A stretch of 64,000 nt of DNA from Nocardia puris. GTDB taxonomy: Bacteria; Actinomycetota; Actinomycetes; Mycobacteriales; Mycobacteriaceae. Below the pieces are notes generated by a model, which saw only the letters and a program-made list of their open reading frames with translations, did not search any database and had not been told where the DNA came from. How positions within the stretch are numbered: position 1 is the first letter of the stretch; each line of letters opens with the position of its first letter. Location of the stretch: positions 896,033 through 960,032 of the forward strand of contig NZ_QNRE01000002.1 in the NCBI RefSeq assembly GCF_003315035.1, given 5' to 3'. The translations under genes and the position numbers were made by a program. Below are positions 33,207 through 41,880 of this stretch, in pieces.

Positions 33207-34838
33207 TCACGCGAGCTGGATCAGTTCCAGATAATCGGCCGACCAGTGGTCCTCGGTGCCGTCGGGCAGCAGGATCACCCGCTCCGGCGACAGCGCCTCG
33301 GCGGCGCCCGGATCGTGGGTCACCAGCACGACGGCGCCCGCGTAGGTGCGCAGCGCGTCGAGCACCTGCTCGCGCGAGATCGGATCGAGGTTGTTGGTGG
33401 GCTCGTCGAGCAACAGCACGTTCGCCGCCGAGGACACCAGGCCCGCCAGCGCGAGACGGGTCTTCTCGCCGCCGGACAGGGTGCCCGCGGGCTGGTCCAG
33501 CTGCGGACCGGTGAACATGAACGCGCCGAGCAGGCCGCGCAGGTCCTGCTCGCCCGCGTCGGGCGCGGCGTGGCGGATGTTCTCCCAGACCGACGCGCTG
33601 TCGTCGAGGGTGTCGTGCTCCTGCGCGAAATAGCCGACCTTCAGGCCGTGGCCCGGCACCAGCCGGCCGGCGCTGGGCTGTTCGACACCCGCCAGCAGGC
33701 GCAGCAGCGTGGTCTTGCCCGCGCCGTTGAGGCCGAGCACCACCACCCGGCTGCCGCGGTCGATGGCCAGGTCGACGCCGGTGAAGATCTCCAGCGAGCC
33801 GTACATCTTGGTCAGGTTCTCGGCCATCAGCGGCGTCTTGCCGCAGGCGGCGGGCTCGGGGAACTTGATCCGCGCCACCTTGTCGGCCACGCGCACGTCG
33901 TCGAGCTCGTTGAGCAGCCGGTCGGCGCGCTTGACCATGTTCTGCGCCGCAACGGCTTTCGTGGCCTTCGCGCCGAGCTTGGCCGCCTGCGCCTTGAGCG
34001 CGGAGGCCTTCTTCTCGGCGTTGGCGCGTTCGCGGCGGCGGCGCTGTTCGTCGGTGGCGCGGGCGTCGAGGTACTTCTTCCAGCCCATGTTGTAGACGTC
34101 GGCCTCGCCGCGCACGGCGTCGAGGAACCACACCTTGTTGACCACGGCCTCGAGCAGGTCGACGTCGTGGCTGATCACGATCAGGCCGCCGTCGTGGTTC
34201 TGGAGGAACCCGCGCAGCCAGGTGATGGAATCGGCGTCGAGGTGGTTGGTCGGCTCGTCCAGCAGCAGGATGCGGTCGGAGCGCCCGCCGCTGCCGTCGG
34301 AGGCGGAGAACAGGATGCGCGCCAGCTCGATGCGGCGGCGCTGACCGCCGGACAGGGTGCGCAGCGCCTGGCCGAGCACGCGGTCGGGCAGGCCGAGGCT
34401 GTGGCAGATGCGGGCGGCCTCGCTCTCGGCGACGTAACCGCCGAGCGCCGAGAACCGCTCCTCGAGCCGGCCGTACTTGCGCACCGCCTTCTCACGCTCG
34501 TTCTCGTCGGCTACCTCGGCCATCAGCGCCTGCTGCTTCTCCATATCGCGGATCAGCGTGTCCAGGCCGCGCGCGGAGAGCACCCGGTCGCGCGCGAGCA
34601 CGTCCAGGTTGCCTTCCCTCGGGTCCTGCGGCAGGTAGCCGATCTCGGTGGAGCGCAGGATCTTTCCGGCGTAGGGCTCGCCCTCGCCCGCCAGGATGCG
34701 CAGCGTGGTGGTCTTGCCCGCGCCGTTGCGCCCGACCAGGCCGATCCGGTCGCCCGCCTGCACCCGCAAGGCGGGCCCGGGAGCCGACAGCAGGGTTCGG
34801 ACTCCGGCCCGGACCTCGAGGTCGGTCGCGGTGATCAC
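33207..34838 (-). CDS. ABC-F family ATPase (Rv1473-like)
   Basis: 543 residues from GTG 34838 after GAGGAG. It has two ABC cassettes without membrane domains: Walker A GRNGAGKTT and GLNGAGKTT, signatures LSGGQRRR and LSGGEKTR, Walker B LLLDEPTNHLD and LLLDEPTNNLD. The linker between them (the P-site tRNA interaction motif region of ABC-F proteins) is lysine/arginine-rich (ERANAEKKASALKAQAAKLG). ABC-F proteins act on the ribosome in translation or antibiotic protection. The gene marks the right edge of the Rv1473-Rv1493 synteny block. Confidence 0.92.
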   Translation of the reverse strand: MITATDLEVRAGVRTLLSAPGPALRVQAGDRIGLVGRNGAGKTTTLRILAGEGEPYAGKILRSTEIGYLPQDPREGNLDVLARDRVLSARGLDTLIRDMEKQQALMAEVADENEREKAVRKYGRLEERFSALGGYVAESEAARICHSLGLPDRVLGQALRTLSGGQRRRIELARILFSASDGSGGRSDRILLLDEPTNHLDADSITWLRGFLQNHDGGLIVISHDVDLLEAVVNKVWFLDAVRGEADVYNMGWKKYLDARATDEQRRRRERANAEKKASALKAQAAKLGAKATKAVAAQNMVKRADRLLNELDDVRVADKVARIKFPEPAACGKTPLMAENLTKMYGSLEIFTGVDLAIDRGSRVVVLGLNGAGKTTLLRLLAGVEQPSAGRLVPGHGLKVGYFAQEHDTLDDSASVWENIRHAAPDAGEQDLRGLLGAFMFTGPQLDQPAGTLSGGEKTRLALAGLVSSAANVLLLDEPTNNLDPISREQVLDALRTYAGAVVLVTHDPGAAEALSPERVILLPDGTEDHWSADYLELIQLA

Positions 34839-35028
34839 AGAATGGCTCCTCACGGATGGTGGTGCTGGGCGGTTGCCGCTCGATTGTGCGCCCCGGCAGG
34901 CACAAGAACCACCGATTTTACCCCGGTCGCCCGCCCGCGTTCGCCCACGCACGGTGTGGGATTGCCCGCATCCCCGACAGCGGCCCGCCGCGGGGGGTGT
35001 CCTGATTCTTGGACACTCGGCGTTCTGG

Positions 35029-35475
35029 ATGCTGCTTAGCGTCCGGCGACAAGCAGATGACTCCCGGCTCGCCTACGCCACCGGCTTCCTCCCGCACGGC
35101 GCGGCGATCGGCGCCGACAGCTCGCGCCTTCATCTCCCCGAACCGATGGCGGGCCGCATCGGCGGCTTCCACATCAGCGCCGACGGCGCGCTCTCGCCGC
35201 TGCCCGGCGCGCCCTACCCCGCCCCGGGCGGCACCCTCGCGGGCCGCGTGGCCCTCGACGAAGCCGCCGGACCCCGGTGCCTGATCGACGCGCCGACGGT
35301 GCGGGCTTCCTCCCACGTGCTCACCTATGACCTGGCTGCCGACAGGTCGGTGCGTCCGTCGGGTCTGCCGTCGCTCGACACCGGACTCGTCTTCTCGGAC
35401 GCGCCCTCCGCCTTCCTCATCACGGTCCGCTGCGCTTCGGCGTGCGAGCTCACCAACCCGCCGCACGGCGGGTGA
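35029..35475 (+). pseudogene. Probable remnant of a beta-propeller (lactonase-like) gene
   Basis: A 148-codon frame from ATG 35029 reads like two to three blades of a lactonase-type beta-propeller: GGFHISADGALSPLPGAPYP and SSHVLTYDLAADRSVRPSG resemble the repeat F.v..dG.LtplpGsP. There is no signal peptide, it has far fewer blades than a propeller needs, and similarity ends abruptly at SAFLITV. It is best explained as a decayed, truncated gene. A plain unknown protein cannot be excluded. Confidence 0.4.
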
Positions 35476-35485
35476 CGCGACCCGC

Positions 35486-37255
35486 TCACGTCTTCGGCCG
35501 GAACTCGCGCGCCTTCACCTTCACGCCCTGGGTGACCAGGTGCCGGGCGTTCGGGTCGCCGCGCAGGACGGCGGCGGCGGTGTTCTTCAGCTGCTCCCAG
35601 GTGGCGTGCGGCGGGATGGGTGGGAAGTCCGGGTCGCAGCGGACGTCGAGCAGGACCGGGCGTTGCGCGCTGAGGGCGAGGTCCCAGGCGCGGCCGAGTT
35701 GATCGGACCGGTCGACGGCGACGGCTTCGAATCCGAGGCAGCGGGCCAGGTCGGCGTAGGAGACGTCCGGGAGTGCCTGGGAGTCCTCGAATTTCGGCGC
35801 GCCACCCATCGCGCGCAGTTCCCAGGTCACCTGGGCCAGGTCGTTGTTGTGGAAGACGCACACCACGAAGCGGGGATCGGTCCAGGTGTCGCGGTAGCGG
35901 GTGGCGGTCAGCAGTTCGGCCAGCCCGTTCATCTGCATCGCGCCGTCGCCGACGAGCGCCACGGTGGGACGGTCGGGGTGGGCGAACTTCGCGCCGATCG
36001 CGTACGGCACCGCGCACCCCATCGACGCCAGCGTGCCCGACAGCGACCCGCGCATCTCGCCGCGGAAGTCGAGGCAGCGCGCGTACCAGTTCGCGGCCGA
36101 GCCCGAATCGGCGGTGACGATCGCATTCCCGGGCACCCGCGCCGACAGCTCGGTCACCACGCGCATCGGGTTCACCGGGTCGGCGTCCACCAGGGACTGG
36201 GCCTGGATCGTCTCGCGCCAGCGGGCGACGTCACCTTCCACGCGTGCGCGCCACGAACGGTCCGCCTTGCGGCTGACCAGCGGAATCAGTTCTGCCAGCG
36301 TGCTTTTCGCGTCACCGACCAGATTCACCTCGGTGGGGTAGCGCAGGCCGGTCATGGCGGCGTCGATATCGATCTGCACGGCGCGGGCGTGGCCGGGTTC
36401 GGGCAGGAACTCCGCGTACGGGAAGCCGGACCCGACGATCAGCAGAGTGTCGCAGTCGCGCATCAGCTCGTAGCTGGGCCTGCTGCCGAGCAGGCCGATA
36501 GGACCGGTGCCGTACGGCAGTTCGTCGGGCAACACGTCCTTGCCGAGCAACGCCTTCGCGATGCCCGCGCCGGTGCGGTCGGCGAGCTCGAGCACTTCCT
36601 CGCGCGCCGACCGCGCGCCTTGCCCCACCAGGATCGCGACCCGTGATCCGGACTCCAGCACCTCGGCGGCGCGGCGCAGCTCCTCGGCGGGCGGCACCGT
36701 GTGCCCGGGCGCTGAGGCGGTGGGCGCGGGCGGGTCGGGCGGCGGATAGTCCTCCTGCTGGAGGTCGGCGGGGATGATCACCGCCGTGGGCGCCCGGCGC
36801 GCGGCCGCCGTGCGCAGGGCTCGGTCCAGCGCGCCGGGCAACTGCTCGGCCACCTCGACCTCCACCAGGTAGTCCGAGGCCACGTCGGCGAACAGCCGCG
36901 CCAGCGCCACCTCCTGCTGGTAGCTGCTGCCGAGTTCGGCGCGCGCGGTCTGCCCGATCAGCGCCACCACCGGCACATGGTCGAGTTTCGCGTCGTAGAG
37001 ACCGTTGAGCAGATGGATGGCGCCCGGGCCCGAGGTCGCCAGGCACACGCCGACGCCGCCGCCGAACTTCGCGTACCCGGTGGCCTGGAACGCCGCCATC
37101 TCCTCGTGACGGGCCTGGATGAACGCCGGCGCGTCCGCCACCTGCCCGAACGCGGCCACCAGGCCGTTGATCCCGTCGCCCGGATACCCGAAAACGTGCC
37201 GGACACCCCATTCGCCCAGCCGCCGCACGATGTGCTCGCCCACCGTTCCCGACAT
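35486..37255 (-). CDS. Thiamine-pyrophosphate enzyme, pyruvate oxidase/acetolactate synthase family
   Basis: 589 residues from ATG 37255. The N-terminal PYR domain has the catalytic Glu in ARHEEMAAFQATGYAKF; a central FAD/DHAP-synthase-like domain contains VAILVGQGARSA; and the C-terminal PP domain has GDGAMQMNG and, 30 residues on, HNND (the ThDP/Mg motif). It resembles PoxB/YdaP-type pyruvate oxidases, known general-stress proteins, rather than biosynthetic IlvB. A SigF-type promoter (GATT-N15-GGGTAG) lies 44-68 bp upstream. Confidence 0.85.
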   Translation of the reverse strand: MSGTVGEHIVRRLGEWGVRHVFGYPGDGINGLVAAFGQVADAPAFIQARHEEMAAFQATGYAKFGGGVGVCLATSGPGAIHLLNGLYDAKLDHVPVVALIGQTARAELGSSYQQEVALARLFADVASDYLVEVEVAEQLPGALDRALRTAAARRAPTAVIIPADLQQEDYPPPDPPAPTASAPGHTVPPAEELRRAAEVLESGSRVAILVGQGARSAREEVLELADRTGAGIAKALLGKDVLPDELPYGTGPIGLLGSRPSYELMRDCDTLLIVGSGFPYAEFLPEPGHARAVQIDIDAAMTGLRYPTEVNLVGDAKSTLAELIPLVSRKADRSWRARVEGDVARWRETIQAQSLVDADPVNPMRVVTELSARVPGNAIVTADSGSAANWYARCLDFRGEMRGSLSGTLASMGCAVPYAIGAKFAHPDRPTVALVGDGAMQMNGLAELLTATRYRDTWTDPRFVVCVFHNNDLAQVTWELRAMGGAPKFEDSQALPDVSYADLARCLGFEAVAVDRSDQLGRAWDLALSAQRPVLLDVRCDPDFPPIPPHATWEQLKNTAAAVLRGDPNARHLVTQGVKVKAREFRPKT

Positions 37256-37298
37256 GTCGTACCCCTTCGCAGTAGTTGGTGCGGTACTCGTGTCGCCC

Positions 37299-37323
37299 CT
37301 ACCCGCACCTCGGTGGGCCAATC
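37299..37323 (-). promoter_or_regulatory. SigF/SigB-type promoter for the TPP-enzyme gene
   Basis: On the minus strand GATT, 15 bases, GGGTAG. A close variant of the GTTT-N15-GGGTA element repeated across this region, positioned 44-68 bp before the start codon. Confidence 0.55.
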
Positions 37324-37440
37324 TCCCCGTCACGCGGGCGCAGGCGACCGAGGCCGCGCGGCGGCGAACACCCCCGAGGGCGGCTGACCTCCGGCACGCG
37401 CCGGATGAACGGCTCCCACGCGCCATCCGGCGAGTCCCGT

Positions 37441-37465
37441 GTTTCCGCCTGCGCGCCCCGGGTAG
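37441..37465 (+). promoter_or_regulatory. SigF/SigB-type promoter for the 37549 gene cluster
   Basis: GTTT (37441-37444), 15 bases, GGGTAG (37460-37465). An exact match to the general-stress consensus, about 84 bp before the first start codon of three small genes. Confidence 0.65.
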
Positions 37466-37548
37466 CGCCCAGGTGTAGCGACCGTGCCGCGGCGAAACCG
37501 GACGCGCTCTCGCGGTGATCGCCACTGCGCACCGGAAAGGACAGGGAT

Positions 37549-37848
37549 ATGAACACCACACCGACGCCCGATCCGACGTTGCCCGACGAGCCCGCGCCGC
37601 ATCCCGTGCCGCCACCCCCGCCGCCTATCCCGGAACCGGACCCGATTCCGCCGACTCCCGGCCCCGACCGGCCGCCCGAACCGCCGGGCCCCGAACCCGC
37701 ACCACCCGGCACACCACCGGAGCCCGGCACACCGCCACGGCCCGTGCCACCGCCGGTCCCACCCGCGCCCGACCCGGCCCCCGGACACCCGAGTCCGCCC
37801 GAACCGCCGGGCCCCTCGCGTGATCCCGTGCCGCCCAACCCCATATGA
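37549..37848 (+). CDS. Proline-rich small protein
   Basis: A 99-residue protein in which about half the residues are proline and most of the rest Glu, Gly, Ala and Thr (PPPPPPIPEPDPIPPTPGPD). Start ATG 37549 follows AAAGGACAGGG. It has no signal peptide, Cys or aromatic residue, so it is an extended, disordered chain. It lies under an exact GTTT-N15-GGGTAG promoter and is followed by two small membrane proteins, possibly one transcript. Function unknown; desiccation or osmotic-stress protection is a guess. Confidence 0.6.
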   Translation: MNTTPTPDPTLPDEPAPHPVPPPPPPIPEPDPIPPTPGPDRPPEPPGPEPAPPGTPPEPGTPPRPVPPPVPPAPDPAPGHPSPPEPPGPSRDPVPPNPI

Positions 37849-37863
37849 CCGATCGGATCAGTG

Positions 37864-37980
37864 ATGGAACTCCTCGTCATCCTCGCCATTCCCGTGGCCG
37901 TCGCCGCGGTAGTGCTGTACCGCAAGCGCACCGCGCGCCCCCGCGAGACGCCCGAAGTCCCCGGCAACGACGGGAAGTAG
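37864..37980 (+). CDS. 38-residue single-span membrane peptide
   Basis: ATG 37864 to TAG 37980. One transmembrane helix (MELLVILAIPVAVAAVVLYR) followed by a short basic-then-hydrophilic tail (KRTARPRETPEVPGNDGK). It fits neatly between two small stress-type genes, with 15 and 11 bp gaps. The ribosome-binding site is weak. Such microproteins commonly tune membrane complexes; no partner can be named. Confidence 0.5.
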   Translation: MELLVILAIPVAVAAVVLYRKRTARPRETPEVPGNDGK

Positions 37981-37991
37981 GTGAAATACCC

Positions 37992-38222
37992 GTGACCGCC
38001 ATGGATCCCGACCCCGAGCGCATCCCCGATCTCGAACCCGGCGGCGGCGTGCCACCCGGGGCCACCCCGCCGGAGACGTCTCAGACCTCGGGCCTGTCCG
38101 CGCCCGAACCCACCACCCGGCACCGCTTTCCGCGCACCGGCATCGCGGCGATCGCCCTCACCGTGCTGCTGGCCGCGCTCTTCTTCGCCACGGCCATCGG
38201 GTTGCTGATCGTCGTCGTGTGA
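37992..38222 (+). CDS. DUF6480-like small membrane protein
   Basis: 76 residues from GTG 37992 (ATG 38001 possible), after AGGTGA. A hydrophilic N-terminus with DPDPERIPDLEPGGGVPPG, the pattern of DUF6480 proteins of Streptomyces and relatives, is followed by a linker and one C-terminal membrane helix (GIAAIALTVLLAALFFATAI). It is third in the cluster behind the SigF-type promoter. Function unknown. Confidence 0.7.
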   Translation: MTAMDPDPERIPDLEPGGGVPPGATPPETSQTSGLSAPEPTTRHRFPRTGIAAIALTVLLAALFFATAIGLLIVVV

Positions 38223-38229
38223 TCGGCCC

Positions 38230-38254
38230 GGTTGACGGCGCGCGCACCGGGTAG
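38230..38254 (+). promoter_or_regulatory. SigF/SigB-type promoter variant, near-leaderless
   Basis: GGTT, 15 bases, GGGTAG ending 9 bp before the ATG at 38264. The transcript of the nucleotidyltransferase gene would therefore be leaderless or nearly so. Confidence 0.5.
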
Positions 38255-38263
38255 GGCCGATGT

Positions 38264-39073
38264 ATGGACACCATGGACCGACTCCTCCACGCGCTGGCGC
38301 GGGCGGCGAATGCGCTGGCGCACAGCGATATCCCCTTCGCCGTCGCGGGCGGCTGCGCGGTCTGGGCGCGCGGCGGGCCCGCAACCGACCACGACGTCGA
38401 CCTGTTCGTGCGCCCCGAGGACAGCGGACGGGCGCGCAGCGCGCTCGCGCGGGCCGGGCTCCGGGTGGCCGACGCCGCCGAGGACTGGCTCACCAAGGCC
38501 TACGACGGCGACATCCTCATCGATATCGTGCACCGCCCCAACGACCGCGACGTCACCGGCCAACTGCTGGCCCGCGCGGAGATGATGCGGGTCGGCGCGA
38601 CCACCGCGCCGGTGGTCACGGGGACCGACCTGCTGGTGGACAAGCTCTTGGTGTGCGACGATCACCGCCTCGACCTGAGCCCGCTGCTCCAGATCGCCCG
38701 CGCCCTGCGCGAACAGGTGCACTGGCCGCAGGTGCGCGAACGCACCGCGCACTCGCCCTACGCGCGGGCCTTCCTGGGACTGATCGACGACCTCGGCATC
38801 GCCGACACCGGTGCCGAATCCTCCGGCGCGCCACCGCAATACGTGGCGGCGAAGCTGCACCGGCTGCTGGCCGAGGACCCCGAGGTGGCCGAGCCCGGCG
38901 TGCGGGTCCGGTTGCGCGGCGACACCGTCCTGCTCGACGGCGCGGTCGCCACCGCCGTGCGCCGCGAGCGACTGGAGGAGAAGGTCCGCGAAGCGATGCC
39001 CCGGGCACGGGTCCGCAACGACGTGCTGGTCACCGGTGCCGGCGCCCCGGATCACGAAGAACGCCTGCCCTGA
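38264..39073 (+). CDS. Nucleotidyltransferase-fold protein fused to a BON-like domain
   Basis: A 269-residue protein. Residues ~10-175 are a nucleotidyltransferase domain: PFAVAGGCAVWARGGPATDHDVDLFV has the G-[GS]...DxDhh pattern, with a later acidic residue in DILIDIVHRP. Residues ~188-258 read as a BON domain (YVAAKLHRLLAEDPEVAEPG, then VLLDGAVATAVRRERLEEKV). BON domains usually bind phospholipid or protein at the envelope, so this pairing in a cytoplasmic enzyme is unusual. It may form an operon with the phosphoesterase 45 bp downstream. Confidence 0.7.
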   Translation: MDTMDRLLHALARAANALAHSDIPFAVAGGCAVWARGGPATDHDVDLFVRPEDSGRARSALARAGLRVADAAEDWLTKAYDGDILIDIVHRPNDRDVTGQLLARAEMMRVGATTAPVVTGTDLLVDKLLVCDDHRLDLSPLLQIARALREQVHWPQVRERTAHSPYARAFLGLIDDLGIADTGAESSGAPPQYVAAKLHRLLAEDPEVAEPGVRVRLRGDTVLLDGAVATAVRRERLEEKVREAMPRARVRNDVLVTGAGAPDHEERLP

Positions 39074-39118
39074 GCGCCACCCACGACACCGCTCCACCCA
39101 CGACGCGAGGAGGATCGG

Positions 39119-39856
39119 ATGCGCATCGCCGCCGTCGGCGACATTCATCTGGGAACAGATTCGCGGGGCACGCTGCGGCCCGCGCTGCGCGCACTGCCCG
39201 ACCGCGCCGACGTGCTGCTGCTCGCCGGTGACCTGACCCGCCTCGGCACGATCGCGGAGGCGCGGGTGGTGGCCAAGGAGTTCGCCGACGCCGGCGTCCC
39301 GGTGGTCGCGGTCCTGGGCAACCACGATCATCACGGCGATGTGCCGGAGGAGATCGCGCTGCTGCTCGCCGATCACGGCGTCACCGTGCTCGAGGGCGAG
39401 AGTGTCACGGTGACGGTCGCGGGCGGCACGCTCGGCGTCGCGGGCACCAAGGGCTTCGGCGGCGGTTTCGCGGGCAAGTGCGCGAGCGTGTTCGGCGAGC
39501 GGCTGATGCGCGAATTCGCCGGACACACGGTCGAGCTCGCGGCACAGTTGGGGGCGGCGCTGGGGGCGCTCGACGCCGACGTCACCGTGGCGCTCACCCA
39601 CTACTCCCCTGTGCCCGATACCTTGCGCGGCGAGCCGCCGGAGATCTTCCCGTTCTTGGGGTCGTATCTGCTCGGCGAAGCGATCGACACGGCCGGAGCC
39701 GACCTCGCCGTGCACGGGCACGCGCACGCCGGCTGCGAACGCGGCACCACACCGGGCGGGGTGCCGGTGCGCAATGTGGCGCAGCCGGTGATCGATACCG
39801 CCTTCGCGGTGTACGAGATCGGCGACCGTGGCCACCGGCTGCCACGGGTGTCGTGA
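39119..39856 (+). CDS. Calcineurin-like metallophosphoesterase
   Basis: 245 residues, ATG 39119 after GAGGAGGA. All binuclear-metal motifs are present: GDIHLG (DxH), AGDLTRLG (GD), LGNHDHHGD (GNHD) and VHGHAHAG (GHxH). There is no signal peptide, so it is cytoplasmic. The substrate is unknown; the family includes cyclic-nucleotide and nucleotide-polyphosphate hydrolases. Cotranscription with the upstream nucleotidyltransferase suggests opposing addition and removal of a nucleotide group, an inference only. Confidence 0.85.
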   Translation: MRIAAVGDIHLGTDSRGTLRPALRALPDRADVLLLAGDLTRLGTIAEARVVAKEFADAGVPVVAVLGNHDHHGDVPEEIALLLADHGVTVLEGESVTVTVAGGTLGVAGTKGFGGGFAGKCASVFGERLMREFAGHTVELAAQLGAALGALDADVTVALTHYSPVPDTLRGEPPEIFPFLGSYLLGEAIDTAGADLAVHGHAHAGCERGTTPGGVPVRNVAQPVIDTAFAVYEIGDRGHRLPRVS

Positions 39857-39938
39857 GCGATCCCGCTCACGACCTCGGGCACACCGGCGACATCGCGTTC
39901 CTCTGCCCGTCCGCGCGGGGCACGTCCTCGTCGGCCGG

Positions 39939-40406
39939 TCAGTGTGGCCGCCGTCCCTCCGACCCGTTCGGACCTCCCGTGCGGATTCGCGACCACAGGA
40001 ACCGCACCGTGATCGGGTATCCGCCCCTCGCGGGGTCGTAGTCCGCGCGGTCGAAGGTCACCGAGGTGGTGAGGGTGCGCAGCACGTGCCAGCCGAGTCT
40101 CGCGCGCTCGACGACGTTCCGGGACGCGCACAGGCCCGACACCTGGACGAACACGTGGGTGTCGTCGTAATCGACCACGCAATCGATGGATGTCGCGGGC
40201 GTCGCGTCCAGCACCAGTGCGGTGGCGGCCTCGTCCACGGCCAAGCGGATGTCGACCGCTCCGTCGATGGGAAAACCGGCCACCAGCGCGAGGGTCTCGG
40301 TCAGCGCGCGCAGCATCATCAGCTGCCCGGGCTGAGCGGCGACTCGGATGCCGACGGTCGAGCCCGTGCGAGCCGGGAGATCGCTCCGGGCGGAATCCAC
40401 CAACAC
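39939..40406 (-). CDS. RsbW-like anti-sigma factor / HATPase protein
   Basis: A 155-residue GHKL-fold protein. The helix with the N-box reads DIRLAVDEAATALV, where classic RsbW has EAxxNA, so the Mg-binding asparagine is replaced, and a clear DxGxG loop is not seen. Similar loss occurs in actinobacterial anti-SigF proteins. It probably binds one of the two SigB/SigF-family sigma factors nearby. An exact SigF-type promoter lies 46-70 bp upstream, implying feedback by its own target. Confidence 0.75.
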   Translation of the reverse strand: MLVDSARSDLPARTGSTVGIRVAAQPGQLMMLRALTETLALVAGFPIDGAVDIRLAVDEAATALVLDATPATSIDCVVDYDDTHVFVQVSGLCASRNVVERARLGWHVLRTLTTSVTFDRADYDPARGGYPITVRFLWSRIRTGGPNGSEGRRPH

Positions 40407-40451
40407 TCCTCCAACGCATCGCGGGGCGGTACAGGGCGGTCTTTGCGTCGG

Positions 40452-40476
40452 CTACCCGAGCCCGCGGCGTCGAAAC
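40452..40476 (-). promoter_or_regulatory. SigF/SigB-type promoter for the anti-sigma gene
   Basis: On the minus strand GTTT, 15 bases, GGGTAG: an exact match, 46-70 bp before the start codon at 40406. Confidence 0.65.
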
Positions 40477-40595
40477 CGGTTCGTCGACCCCTGTCGCGAA
40501 CGCGGACGCCATGCCAAGATGGGTAGCGAGCACGCGGAGATGTCCCGGCCGAGCAACGCGCCGGCTCACCCCATCTGCCAAGCTCGGAGGTCGAC

Positions 40596-41546
40596 ATGGA
40601 CTCCATGACGTTCGACAGTGACAATCTCGGCGCCACCGAAGAGTTCCTCAACGCCAACTACACGACGATGCGCATCGCCAACGTCTCCGAATCCGCGGTG
40701 CATACGCACATCACCCGCGATGTGCTCGGTGAGGTCAGTTTCGACCAGCTCGACCTCCGGTTCGATATGCGTTACCGGGCCGCGCCGCTCGGGCGGATAT
40801 GCCTGTGCACCGTCGGCTCCGGCGCCATCGAGGAGAACTACGTCGACGGGACGACCGACTTCTTCCTTCCCGGCGATGTCGGATTGCTGACCCCGCCGGA
40901 TCTGCCGTATTCCGGCGTGATCCACCGGGCGAACTACACCATCACCATGTTCGATCCCGCGCTGCTCTCGCGAGTGGCCGCCGACGAGCCACATGGCGGC
41001 GGGCCCGTCCGGCTCACGGGGCACCGCCCCGTCTCCCCGGCCGCGGGTGCGCATCTGCGGAAGGCCATCGACCACCTCGGAACCATCGCCACCGACCCCG
41101 ACCTGCGCACGAAGCCGCTGATCGCGTCGACCGCGAGTGAGTATCTGGCGGCCAGTGTGCTGCACGCGCTGCCGAATACGGCGGTGCTCGAACCCTCGGC
41201 GAGCGACCGCAACGACGCGCATCCCGACGCGCTGCGGCGCGCTCTCGCCTACATCGACAGCCATGTGCGCGACGACATCACGGTCGTCGACATCGCCGCC
41301 GCGGCCTACGTCACTGTTCGGGCACTGCAGCTGGCGTTCCGCCGCCACCTCGACACCACACCCACCGCGTATCTGCGGGAGCTGCGGCTGCGCGGCGCGC
41401 ACGAACAGCTTCGCCGCACCATGCCGGGCGAGGGGCAGACCGTGTCCTCGATCGCGTGGGAGTGGGGTTTCGCCCATCCGGGCCGGTTCGCGGGCGCGTA
41501 TCGCCGCGCCTACGGCTGTTCGCCTCACACCACGCTCACCACCTGA
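40596..41546 (+). CDS. AraC-family transcriptional regulator
   Basis: A 316-residue regulator. The N-terminal ~180 residues are a cupin-like effector domain (FFLPGDVGLLTPPDLPYSGV). The C-terminal ~95 residues hold two helix-turn-helix units (DITVVDIAAAAYVTVRALQL; QTVSSIAWEWGFAHPGRFAG) with the AraC signature Y-R-R-AYGCSP. The start ATG follows GGAGG. It resembles the AraC-like binding-domain type found in Nocardia and Streptomyces. Its target is unknown; it is the only plus-strand regulator within the stress island. Confidence 0.9.
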   Translation: MDSMTFDSDNLGATEEFLNANYTTMRIANVSESAVHTHITRDVLGEVSFDQLDLRFDMRYRAAPLGRICLCTVGSGAIEENYVDGTTDFFLPGDVGLLTPPDLPYSGVIHRANYTITMFDPALLSRVAADEPHGGGPVRLTGHRPVSPAAGAHLRKAIDHLGTIATDPDLRTKPLIASTASEYLAASVLHALPNTAVLEPSASDRNDAHPDALRRALAYIDSHVRDDITVVDIAAAAYVTVRALQLAFRRHLDTTPTAYLRELRLRGAHEQLRRTMPGEGQTVSSIAWEWGFAHPGRFAGAYRRAYGCSPHTTLTT

Positions 41547-41569
41547 CAGCGTGGTGACCCGGTACGGCA

Positions 41570-41773
41570 CTACGCCGTGCCGTCCTCGACTGCGTCCGGA
41601 GGCTGGGGCGCGGTGCCCGTACCCTCCAGAGGCAGCTGATCCGGGTCCACTCCAGCGGCGTGCAGGGCGATGTCGAGTTCGCCGCGCAATCGCCGGACTG
41701 CCTCGTCGTCACCGGCGTCTCGCGCGGCCGTGATGTCCTGGCGCAGTTGCGCGATCACATCCTGGGTGGTCAT
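41570..41773 (-). CDS. Small acidic helical protein
   Basis: 67 residues from ATG 41773, preceded by a perfect AAGGAGGT ribosome-binding site. The N-terminal half is an amphipathic helix (DVIAQLRQDITAARDAGDDE), the C-terminal half a Pro/Gly/Thr-rich acidic tail (EGTGTAPQPPDAVEDGTA). It lies under an exact minus-strand GTTT-N15-GGGTAT promoter. Function unknown; the very strong translation signal suggests an abundant stress protein. Confidence 0.65.
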   Translation of the reverse strand: MTTQDVIAQLRQDITAARDAGDDEAVRRLRGELDIALHAAGVDPDQLPLEGTGTAPQPPDAVEDGTA

Positions 41774-41841
41774 CGAACCTCCTTCGACAAGACACGAAAC
41801 AACCATCTCGAGCGCACCGGCGGTGCGCCGTTGCCGACCCG

Positions 41842-41866
41842 ATACCCGGTGCCGCGTGGTGGAAAC
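41842..41866 (-). promoter_or_regulatory. SigF/SigB-type promoter for the 41570 gene
   Basis: On the minus strand GTTT, 15 bases, GGGTAT; exact match. It is only 15 bp from the divergent plus-strand copy at 41881. Confidence 0.65.
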
Positions 41867-41880
41867 CGCGGCCCATCCCG

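Noticed and set aside
40500..40530. SigF-type promoter for the AraC gene (GGGTAG near 40520)
   Set aside because: The -10-like box is present, but no GTTT-like -35 lies 15 bases upstream.
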